Below, piece after piece: positions 1 through 12,200 of a stretch of DNA of 64,000 nucleotides. Numbering within the stretch: position 1 is the stretch's first letter; every line of letters starts with the position of its first letter. The position numbers were made by a program, and so were the translations under genes. The notes under the pieces are model-generated. The model was not told the origin of the DNA. It worked only from the letters and a program-made list of their open reading frames with translations, and did not search any database. This stretch comes from Procambarus clarkii (Eukaryota; Arthropoda; Malacostraca; Decapoda; Cambaridae), in the NCBI RefSeq assembly GCF_040958095.1, contig NC_091181.1, positions 30,964,029 to 31,028,028 on the forward strand, given 5' to 3'.

Positions 1-265
1 AACTGCCCTCATTTTTATGTCGGTTACAAAAAATTTTCATCGATATCAGAAGTCTCCCTGTTATTCTTCCAGTATATTTCAGTTTCCAGAACAGCCTCTT
101 ATGTGTAAAATTAATTGATAAGTATCAGTACTTGGAGAATTGTTGGTTTGTCTGGCTAGGAAAATAAAATAAGAAAAGGTACTCATAAGATGCACAAATT
201 GTGCAGTACTGTACGGTAATGCATAATGATTGAAGTAGTTATATAATGTAGTTATGATATTTCAG

Positions 266-3200
266 GTAAAAACAACTTCAATATAGTGATGTGGATGGAT
301 CATAGAGCAAAGCAAGAAGCTGAATTTATCAATTCCCAGGATCACAAGTAAGGAACATTTAAAATTTATTTTCTAGCACTGGAACCAGAGGGAACTTCTT
401 AGGTTGGTCTACAGGATCATTAAGGTGCTAGGGTGTCACCTTAGAAGACATTACAAAGCCAAGGATGATTAACAGAAGTTTCTTTATAAAAACTTAAAAA
501 CCCTTTAAACCCTCCCTTGGCATTACAAGTGGCCACCAAGAAGAGGGCTCTGCTAACCTCTAATTGCATTATTTGGGCCAGTACCATGTGGCAGCACCCC
601 TTCCTATCTGGGTTTCCTGAGTTAAAGAACTTCACGTTCATGCTGATTTTGTTGCATGGTAGTTGGCAAGCAGGGACCTGAGTCATTGTTGTTAAACTGA
701 GTTTACCCGGTAAACTCTGGTAAATATAGTCGCCATCTCAATAAATATAACTACATCCACAATAAATATAACTGCTGTCACAATAAATACAACCACCAAC
801 ATCACATGTTTATTATACTGTATTTACTCTGTTCATTACTCCAGATTGTTTTAAGATTTCTAACTACCATATTTAAGATGTTTTATGTTTTTGTTTTCTT
901 GTCTCTAGTGTATTGAAATATGTGGGAGGGAAAGTGTCACTAGAAATGCAGACTCCCAAGCTCCTTTGGCTAAAGAAGCATATGAAAAACACATGGGCTA
1001 TGGCCGCCCACTTCTTGGACTTGCCAGATTTCCTGACCTTGAAATCCACAGGGCAGTTTTCGAGGTGAGTTATTTTCAAATTTCTATATATGTTGTTGTT
1101 CATGTTGAAGGGGGTTTATAGCAGTTTATTTTAGTGTGCATTTGTGCCTTTCTATCCATGTGTCTTTTTTGGGAGGGCCTCCTCAGTAACTCCCAGAACT
1201 ATGCTCTGATCCAGCCTAGCCTTTTGAAAGTTCATCAGGCCTTTGTGACTCGCCCTTGCCTCCTGGGAGCCAGGACCAGGATTTAGCTATCTCTATTGGG
1301 TGAGGTGAGCTTCAGAGATCAAGGCAAAACTCAGAAAAATCCCACCTGAATGAATAAATGCAACTTCTTGAAGAAAATGTGTCACCCTTGGATAATAAGG
1401 CAAACAATAATTGCACTGTATAAATATTCTAACTTTGATTTGAGGCAATTTGAGGCATCTCATGAAGTCCCTAAGTTGAGCAAGTTATATTTGACACTAC
1501 AGAAGTTCAGAGAGTGGATGTAAAGTATACATGTTGACCAGACCACACACTAGAAGGTGAAGGAACGATGATGTTTCGGTCCATCCTGGACCATTCTCAA
1601 GTCGAGTGTCGACTTGAGAATGGTCCAGGACGGACCGAAACGTCGTCGTCCCTTCACCTTCTAGTGTGTGGTCTGGTCAACATACTTTAGCCACATTATT
1701 GTGACTCATCGCCTGCGTAAAGTATACATGTTTTTTGATGTTCAGTAGGGCACGAGCATTCCTTGCAGTCCATCACTCAGTCAAGTTTTCTAATACCTGT
1801 ACTGTATAATAGTTTTTATTTTTGCAGTTTACTTTTTAGTCAAGCTTACTTTTGGTTTTTCCAAAGGTCACTGTGCTCATTGGTATGCAAGTGGACGTAC
1901 ATGTGTGATGAACAGACTCAGGGATGGGACTACAACTTTTTCAAAGCCATTGGATTGGAAGATTTAGCTGATGATGACTGGAACAAAATTGGTGTGTATG
2001 ATTTCTACTAACACTTTAGTGTTCTGTACCTATGACAGTAAATGTTCCGAAGATGCTAAAACACAACATACATCTCAAAATTTTGAAAAAGCCCTTCTTT
2101 TTTAGCACAATGTGGGCATAGCTTATCATCCAGACCATCTGGACCATCCAGAGATCACCTTAGCCAAATATCTATCACTCAAAATGTAATTTGCATGCTT
2201 GTATTTTTTACAATGCTTTGCAAATTACCTGCCAGAAAAGTCTGAAAGAAGTTATATTTTACTTGTTACATCAATATAGATGTATGTGTGGACATCATGT
2301 GTGAACATTTCCATACTTTTTATATTTTTCTGGGGGAGGAGCCTCTTGTAGCTCCCTAAAGCTATCTTGCTAAGATTACTCCCAACTACTAGGTCACATC
2401 AGTTGCAGAGTTCTGTTTGGCCTACTGAGGACCAGAACCAGAATGTGGCCCTGCCCCCTCACAGAGGAGCAGATAGCAGGTGATACTCCATCACCCCACC
2501 AGGAAACCATCCAGAAAATCATTGTTCCAGTGCAGATCATTGCTGGGTTCAAAAAGAATCCAACAGTGGTCTTTCACTGGGTTCCTCTGTCTTTCCAGTG
2601 AAAAGACTGTTCCTCTGTCATCTTTCTTATGCTGTTTTGGTTGTACAGTACTCTCCTTTCTGTCTAGGTTATTTCTTAACCAACATCTCATGCCTAATAC
2701 TGTCGCCTTTTATCGTTCAGCATTTGCCAGAACCACTGATGTTTTGATTCAGCATCTATGCTGCCTCGGTGCCATTCCACAATTTGTCCTGGGATTTGTT
2801 TCACTTTAGTCTGCTTATGCTCCTGAGCCATCTTGGTCCTCTTGACTGCATCCTCATCTTTGTCTTGTTTATGATTTACAGCTTTACATTTGGTCCAAGT
2901 TTCTATTCTCAAGGCAGTGTTCCTGTTGGCTCTCACCACTTGTTGTAGGGTGAGGAAGTTTCAAGCTTTTCTTTAGAGGCATAGGTTTTGTCCATTTAGG
3001 CCTGGTAGGCATTTTGTTTGTTTGTAGCCCTCCCCTTATTTTTTGGCAAAGATTTGAGTCGGCACACTTTCCAGATGGGTCCCTTGCATCTTGGTGCTTG
3101 GCTGGTTCAGCCAGGGGCGCATCATTTGTTGTGTCCATTGGCAGCTCTTCACTGCTATCTTTATGCCACCTTTCAGGAAGTCACAAGTGACTATTCTTTT

Positions 3201-6200
3201 GACTTCTTTTATGCTATCTTTCAGAAAGTCACAAGGGGCTTCCCTTGAAAACCGGCATTGAATGTAATGAGATGCCACTTTCTGGGTAAATGCCAGTGGC
3301 TCCTTGATATCCTCCCTCCCAACCAGGATCAGGTGGTTGAGATTTTACATATAGTCCAAAAGTAACCTGGATGGGGGTTGGTGGTTGTGGGAGCCCTGGG
3401 GCTCCAGGCCCCATTGGTGACAGTAGTTTGGTACTAACCAGTTTGAGCTAGTTGCAAAAGTGTTGATCGTTTGTTCACATAGTTTAAAGTATTTGACGAT
3501 TTTGTGGGCTATGGTTCATTTTAACTTAGCAGTGGTGTGAATTGGTAAGTAGATTTTCTGGATGCTTTCCCAGTGGAGTGGCAGTGTGTCACCTGCTCTC
3601 TGCACTTATATGAGAGGCCAGGCTCTAGCTGTGGTACCCCTTCTGGCCAAACAGAACTGTGACGGATGTGACCTAGTAATTGGCATCAGTCTAAGCAGGA
3701 TAACTTCAGGGAGCACTGGGGCTCATCCGGAAAGAGGCATTTCATTACATTAAACAAAAAAGAATTAATGTTGTCAAATGAAGAATATTAGAAATATATG
3801 AGCAATGTTAGAAGAGAAAACATAGAGTACAAGCACTTTAGGTGTTGCTCAGCTGGTCCTTGAGATGCTCGGTATATTTATGGTCGAGTACTTGCCGACA
3901 GGACAGAACATTAAAGTGTTAAGATTCTATATATTAGTTTGCTTTTATAAGTTCATATTCATACACATACATGTGCACAAATGACATAAAGGGCTAGAGA
4001 ACATGTTACTGAAAATTTTATATACTAATGTAGATGGAATGAGAAAAAACAAATATGTAGCTAAAAGCTATAATTCAACTTAAGGTGCCAGATATTGTCA
4101 AAGACAAAACTTGAAGAAAATCTTTTAAATGAGGTCATACTCCTGAGGGCTTCTCAATTTGGAGACATAACAGAACAATTAGATAAGGTGGAAGTGTTGC
4201 TCTGCTGGTGAACAGACACTTCAAGGTAAGAGAGAGAGTTATCAACAACCCAAGAGAAGTTGACATAATGGCATTGCAGGTTTGTAATCAGGATGATAAA
4301 CTGATAATCATAAATGCCTACAGTCCACCAGCAAGCAACACATGGACAAAGGAGGAACTGGATGATAAATGAGAGGGCCTCATAATGGTCATGAGAGATT
4401 ATAATAAGAGCTGATAAAGATAAATCATGATTGTTGGTACCTGGTGACATTAACTTGAAAGCAATAGACTGTGAGGTATATGAAGCAAGAATGGAAGACA
4501 TTTGTACTGGCAGATTTGTAAACCTCATCCTGGAGACAGTCATGTACCAACACTTTAAGCAGAAGCAAGAAACAACTACACAGTTGTGTAATTACAGCTG
4601 TGAGAAGAGAGGCAGGAAGAGATTTATAAATAAATGTTTTATCATTAAAACATTCTTTGAAAATTATTATTATTATGCATTTACAGTACATATAATTCAG
4701 AGAATAACATAGCATTGCAGACGATGAGTCACAATAAAATGGCTGAAGGTTAGGTCATCAACAAAGCATTCTTGAAATAAATTCTTAGTTTATACCTTAC
4801 ATAGGAATGTTCCACATTAAATATCCACAATTATTTTCAATTAAGAGTGTGTTGTAGTTACATTCAAGATAATTATGTGAGGCTTACTGTGTTCATTATT
4901 TGATTTATTATATTAAGAATGTTGACATTATATAACTTAAAAATTTAAAATTTTAATTTTGTTCATGTATGCATTAAAAATAGACTACAACCAAATTCAT
5001 TTCCTCAGTTTGGGTTTTATATCAGGAAAGGTTGTGTTGGCCCCGGGAACCCAGTGTGGCAAGTTGTCAGCAGCTGCAGCTCTTGAGTCGGGACTTTCAG
5101 AGAGTACACATGTTGCAACATCTATTATAGATGCTCATGCAGGAGGCCTTGCTCTATTGGCTGCCGATGCTACGTCCAAGAAAAATCTCATTGGTAGATT
5201 AGGTAAGGAAAATGAGATATTGTAATTGTTGTACACTGTGTTGTCCATTCATAAAAGTTATTATTGTTTAAATTATATATTAATTTACCAATTCTGTTGG
5301 GATTTCTGCTATGGTTTCACTTATGTTCCTGCATTCACTAAATAAAATAGTGAAAAGTGCAAGTTTTGCATTAAATATTAGAGGAGATGTGGACTGTGTT
5401 TAGTGGAAGTATTTTATGAAAGAATGTGAGTGAATAAATCAGAATAATGGTATAGACTTGTTCCCACACTGGTCAGGACCAGAAACATGGGAATTATAGG
5501 TGATTTGTAAAGTTTGGAAATCACACTCCTAGCATGCAGAACAGTATGATGCACCCTCCCCACAATTTACAGTACAGTGTATTTCTATATTACATTGAAG
5601 TGCACACTGTGTGTTGTATATTGTCGTTTTAATGTTAGCTGGGAAAGGTCAGAGTTGTGCCATTTTCATTACCATCACTACAGAAAACTTTCTTAATCCT
5701 CATGAAAAAGTGGTTTGTGCTTTTTGTAAATTCTGTAATGTCCTCTATATTTATTTGTTGAATTACACTTTCATTTATCTTTTGAGCATTCTGAATTATT
5801 TCCTACAGATTTTTTACAGATGACTGTTCTCTTCATTAATGAACCCTTCAAGCTGTTTATAAGTTTCATCATCAGTCAGGTTTCTATTCTCTGGTAGTTA
5901 GCTCTTGTTTGCCCTGTCCCATTAGAGATGCATGTTCTGAAGGGTTGGGTTCCTTCTCTATGAGCTGACCACTCTTCAGACCCTTCACTTCTAGATAACG
6001 TAATGCTTGTGACCTGTTCTGCACTTCAAGGCCTGTTGATAGGGAGTGTAGTATTAGTTGTGTGCTGGGGTTACAGTTGCACCTGTCCCTGCTCTTGTGT
6101 GGCCTTGCACTTTTTGAAGGGACACTTGCTAATTGTTCTTATTTATAACTGCCTATTTTTTCCTGCCAGGCATCTAGAGTCAAGTTTTGGGGTTCTGCCA

Positions 6201-9200
6201 TCAAGCTTCTATTGTGCCTGGCATAACTGACCATCAGCTTGATGGTTTCCTTCATCCCTGTCTTCTTTGTTTCAGTCAGGTTGTTACGACTTTCCCGTTT
6301 GTTTCCACACTTAACTGAGTAGTTTCACAGTGGCTACTGTCTTTCTGCTAGTTGTTGCAGGGCTGCCATCTTCCCACCCCAATGTACTACTGCTAGTCTC
6401 TGCCATTTTGGGGCCTCTGGTCTATGATACTGGCTCTTGCCTTTGTGGTGACCTTAGTGATGATTGGTCTCTTTTGTTACTAGATACTAGACTTAACAAA
6501 CGATACAGGTCTACAATGATAGCCTATTTCTAGTGGGTCTTCTCTTCTGGTGATGGAGGCGGTCTGGTTGTTCCCTTGTTTTTTATAGCAACCTTTACTC
6601 TAGCAGCTCCTAGTTTTGTGGTGTTCAGTGGGTGTAGTTATCCCATCATTTGATGTTTCAAGGACCTGCTCAGTTATCTCCACCAGAAAAGGGCATTTCA
6701 TTATATTCAGTGCTTGATTTGATATACTCTAAAGTGCTACAGTCTATACAGTGATTCCATAACTGTTTCCAGGTCTAATCTGTGGAACATCAACATGTCA
6801 CATGTGTGTGAGTGTAGATCCCATATTTGTACCGGGTGTTTGGGGACCTTACTACAGTGCAATGATTCCTGGCTGTTGGCTTACTGAGGGTGGACAGAGT
6901 TCAACTGGTAGCCTTATAGATCACATTATAAAAAGTCATCCCGCTGCTAAGGAATGCACAGATAAGTAAGAAGAAAGTTGCTTTCTTTATCTTGGTTTCT
7001 TTCCTTATATATGTGACAACAGATTTTCTTATCTAAATTAAAAAAGGGGTTATATGTTTCAGAAAAGTCCAGGCATTTTCAATAGAAAAAGTTCCTAAAA
7101 ATCCCTTACTTGAGGAAGCATCAATGTGTGGGGCAGCTGAAATACTCACATTAAAATTCTGCATTTGTTGCCTGGTAGTTTGCATAATAATAATAAAGCT
7201 CTGTACAGTGAAACCTGGTCCCCTCATAGAGGTGCAGAGAGCAGGGGAGCCTTGATCACCCCTCACTGAGGAAACAGTCACCAGAAAGGTAGAATGTAAC
7301 AAAACAGATAACAGCATGACACTCTAAACCATTCAGAAAACAAGCCACCCTATAGTTAGGTTGCTCACCCTCTAATAGCAGCTGCCCACCATCAGCTGGC
7401 AACACTGGGAGCTCACTGATCAGTTGGTGTCATAACTCGATCATTCACCTGGTGCTTACCCATCAGTGACCATAGGGGAGCGAGATCTAGATTTTTTATG
7501 GGTTTCCTTAGGCCATTGCTCCTTGCGCCTCCCTGAGGAGGGCCAGGTTCTGGCTTGTAGTCCCCAGTAGACAGAATTCCATTGACTGAAGCCCCAGACT
7601 ATTATAGTGTATATCAGTCCGATAACTCCAGGAAGCCTCCAGAGCTTACCCAGTAAATGGCGTTTCATTACATTCAAATTTTTTTTTTTTTTTGGGGGGG
7701 GCCAGCTTTGTTCCTTAAAAATGGGAATTCAATTCTGGAATTCTGATCCTGCATTCCAGAATCATGAATTTCTGAATTCATGCATTCTTACTGAATTCCA
7801 ATAACCTGAACCTTTGGGTAATCTGAATAAATTTGAATTAAAATTTTGACTGCTGATTGCGAATAAAAATTCAGGTTACCAAGATATCTGGCAAATGAAT
7901 ACCCAAATAAATTCAAATACTTTAATTTTTGTACTTTTCAGGTAAAAATTTGACTAACTTAAATGTCCAGCTAAGTGGAATGTCCGGCTAACTTGAATGG
8001 GCGTAGGCCCCATATACAGTATTTTGGATAATTGAGCATAAACAGTAATTGTAATATATAAAGATCATCATAACATTAAAATCAAGTTACTGGAATTTCA
8101 TTATAACTCAGATGGGGTTTGCCCCTTAGAATCTGAATTAGTGATTACTATAGTGTATTTTATTTGTAATCTAATTTTTTTAATTCTTGCTTAATTTAAA
8201 AAAAAATTAATGTTAATTTATTTGTAATAATGTTTTTATATGAAATAATCTGCAGAAATGTCTATAAATGGCTTGAAGGGATATTGGAAGAAATGGCAGA
8301 CATGAACTTCGTGTCTAGTCCCACATACCTCACTAAGGATTTACACGTATATCCAGACTTCCATGGCAACAGGTCTCCTCTGGCTGACCCTTCCATGATG
8401 GGAATGGTGTGTACACTAGGGCTTTTTCTTCATATGAGTACATGTTTTTCATTGTTGTGTAGATGAGAATGTTTTGGATACACCTTAATTTTCTGAATTG
8501 TTTACACTGATGGTTAGAGGAGGACAAAGCAGGTAATGTGATAATAAGTAATACTCTATTAATAGGAACCAAATATTTATGAAATAAATTGCTTGAATAC
8601 TGTAGTACAGTATATTTAAAACTACATATTTTTAAGCATTGTTATTGTCAGTCTCTTGTTATGGATATAAAAATGTAATTACTGAGAGAATAACATAAGA
8701 ATAAAGGAAACTGCAGAAGTATTATTGGCTCATGTGAGGCAGCTCCTATTTATGTGTAACCAAACTCGACAAAAACTGAAACCAAATAATTAAGGTTATA
8801 CATATACTGGACATGGCAGGTTCCCCATGTTGTCTCTAAGAACCAGTGTCATGGGGTCCATCTAATTACCCAAAGTTACCCAAAGCTTCCTAGCATTACA
8901 AAAGTAATAAAGAAATATGATATATTACTCACAATGTTGGTGCTGAATGTAGAACATGAAAAAACATATTTTTACTCTGAAATAATATTTTCTAATTAAA
9001 TTAGATGAAACTAGGTGGCTGCTGATGCAATAAGAAATCGACGATCCAAGCGACAATTTTGTTACTTTAGGTAATTAGACGGACCACTCCCATGAGCTCA
9101 GGAGTGATAATATTGTGCTACTTAGAATGGGGCATTTATTGCTTTTCGTTTACTATGAATCAGGTCTCATATGCATGAGGAACTGACCACACAAATGGAA

Positions 9201-12200
9201 TGCATTAGGAAGTAATGTGGTGGAGGCTGACTCCATACACAGTTTCAAGTGTAGATATGATAATTACAGTCTTGTAATTATGTAATAGAGCCCAGTAGGC
9301 TCAGGAACCTGTACACCTGTTGATTGATGGTTGAGAGGCGGGACCAAAGAGCTAAAGCTCAACCCCCGCAAGCACAACTAGGTGAGAACTAGGTGAGTAC
9401 ACAATTGCTAAGAGTGCTTTGTTGTTGTTGTTGTGTGTGCACAAGCTCTTGTATTATGTTACATTGTTATCTTGTGCAGTATTACCACAATTCGGTTGAT
9501 AATCATAATCCAATGTGTTGGCTATTCATTTAAATCAGTATGTACTTAGCTGTATGTTTTCAGTACTTTATTCAGTAAATGTGGTGGCATCCTGTGTTGT
9601 GCCGCAACACTTCCCTTGGTCAGCAAGTACGGTGCGAGGCATTGCACAGTATTTAGTACAAATGCAAATTATTATTATGTTGTTTTCCAGTAGATTTTGG
9701 ATTCACAAGATGAATATATTCATTAATGTACAAAATTCTCATACAAAATAACAATTAATCATATTTAACTTCTTTCACATTGCTTTCTTTTTCAAGGATT
9801 GGTCATTCTAAAAAAATCTTAACATCTACCTTTTCCTACTTATTGCATCTGATATGCACTTCAGTTTAATTGAAATAAAGATGTTTAAAGGTACTGTATC
9901 TTAAAAACTTAACTTAATGTTTAGGACACTGAAAAATCTAAATGAATAATATTGCAAGTGTTATGATAAATCTTATAACATGAAACACTGGAAAATGTAA
10001 ATTGACCAAAGTATATACAGATATGCACAATATAGCATACAGCACTAGAGTTTTAGTAACTGAAATACTATACTGTAGATGTGAAAATATATTTTTACAG
10101 TAATACTATGTGCTCTATTTCAGGTATGTGGTCTCACTCTGGATTCAAGTAGCAAGAGTTTGGCATTGCTGTATGTTGCAACTCTGCAAGCATTGGTTGT
10201 AAGTGCAGTATTAGCATTATACAAATTACTAGCATAATTGCTTTGTTTTGGGTTGTGCATAGCATTTTAATAATAGAACTAGCTTTTAACATGTACTTGA
10301 GACATGTGTGAACTTTTGTGCTCATACCAATAAATAATCCTCCCTGATCTTTATATCATATGCATGTTTAATGAGCCTTCTCTGTTGCCATGTTACTAGA
10401 ACTGATGGTCCAGCTGAAACTCAGTTCATTAGTGGGAATTGATGTACAAGAATAGAATATAAAAAAATAGGAAACGGTTATTTATCATCCAACATCAAAA
10501 TAAACGATGGTTTGTTGGATGCAAATAGATGGACAGTGGCAGAACTGGCTCATACACATGATTGTGCATTAACTAACTGCATGTTTTTATATTGCAAATG
10601 GCAGTATGGGACTCGACAAATTATAGAGCAGCTAACAACCTCCGGTCACAACATTACTTGTGTGTTATTGTGTGGTGGACTCTCCAAATCTCCCCTCTTC
10701 ATCAGTACTCATGTCGATGCCCTTGGTTAGTATATGAACACAGTATTTTTCCAACCCGTTCTCGCAAATTTAATAAGTCAATATTGACTTATTAAATATG
10801 TGCATAGGTGACATACTTAACATAATAGATACCCTTAAAAAGATTCATAGAAAACACCGACCTTACCTAACCTACTTAGTATGTTAAGATAAGCATCTTA
10901 TTGCTTCGTAATTACAATTATTACCTAACCTATAATAGGTATAGGTTAAGTAATAATTGTAATTACGAAGCAATAAGATGCTTATCTTAAGATACTAACA
11001 AGGTTAGGTAAGGTCGGTGTTTTCTATGAATCTTTTTAAGGGTATCTATTATGTTTAGTATATCACCTATGCACGTAGTTAATAAGTCAATATTGACTTT
11101 ACGAATTTGCGAGAACGGGTTGTATTTTTCATGGTAGCATTCTGCATTGGAGTTGTCTTTTAACTGTTTATTTTGTAGTTTACTAAAAATGTTATGATAT
11201 TTTGCTTTATTGTTCTGTGCTATTATAACAAATATGAAATATCAAATGGGTTGTCTGATGAATTATTTGGAATTTTTAAATTTTATTTAAATGACATGAA
11301 TTGATGAACAGTACTCACGCCACTTGCCTGTGTTGGATTTTATCGTGTTGTTGAAGCTCCTCTTAATAGGAGGCTGGGATTTATATGTCAGGCTGTGACC
11401 AGTCACATCTAACAGCCTGGTTGACCAGACCATAAACCAGAAGGCCTGGTCACAGACTCGGCTGCGAGGACCTTGACCCTTGAAATCAATGCAAGGTAAT
11501 TGCAAGGTATAAGGTAACACCCCCCCCCCCCCAGGGTGTGGGAGTGTGTGCCAATAAATAAATTCTATGCTGTCTGCTATATTGAAATAAGAATCATATC
11601 GTATACATTCTCCCACGCATCCATTTATTCATACATCTATCTGTCCTACTTATCTTTCTATCCATATATATATCCATCCATCTGCCTATTCATCTTCCTA
11701 TTCATCTATCCATTAATCAATCCTACAATATATCCATCTATCCATCCATATACCTACTCTGTCTCAGCCAGCCAGACAGACATTCTCGCTTATAGCATAG
11801 ATGTAATTGTGTAATCTGTGGTGGTCACCAGTGAGCTTAATGGTGTGAAATAACAGATGAATGTTTCCAAGGATTCTCGGCGAAAATATAATGAAAGGAT
11901 ATTTTCTTGGCAAGTTAGTGATTATTGAGGACTTGCTAAAGAATTACGAAGAAAAGTACAATACAGTAATTACGTATGTACTGTATATAAAAAAATGGGT
12001 GTGTGACTTGCATCATCATCAGGTATAAATGATGGGAAGTGAAATAATTTTAGGATATTTTTTATGAGATGACATGTTTTTGGGGCATCAGAACAATTAA
12101 GTAAAATTGTTGGATGTACTATTAATGCATCATCAGAATGTGAAAATGTTAATTGTGCAATGGCCAGTATTGAATGAGCTCTAGCTACATTGTCTTGAAG

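Noticed and set aside
4154-4715. Minus-strand frames of 96-129 codons
   Set aside because: Shadows of the plus-strand LINE endonuclease relic.
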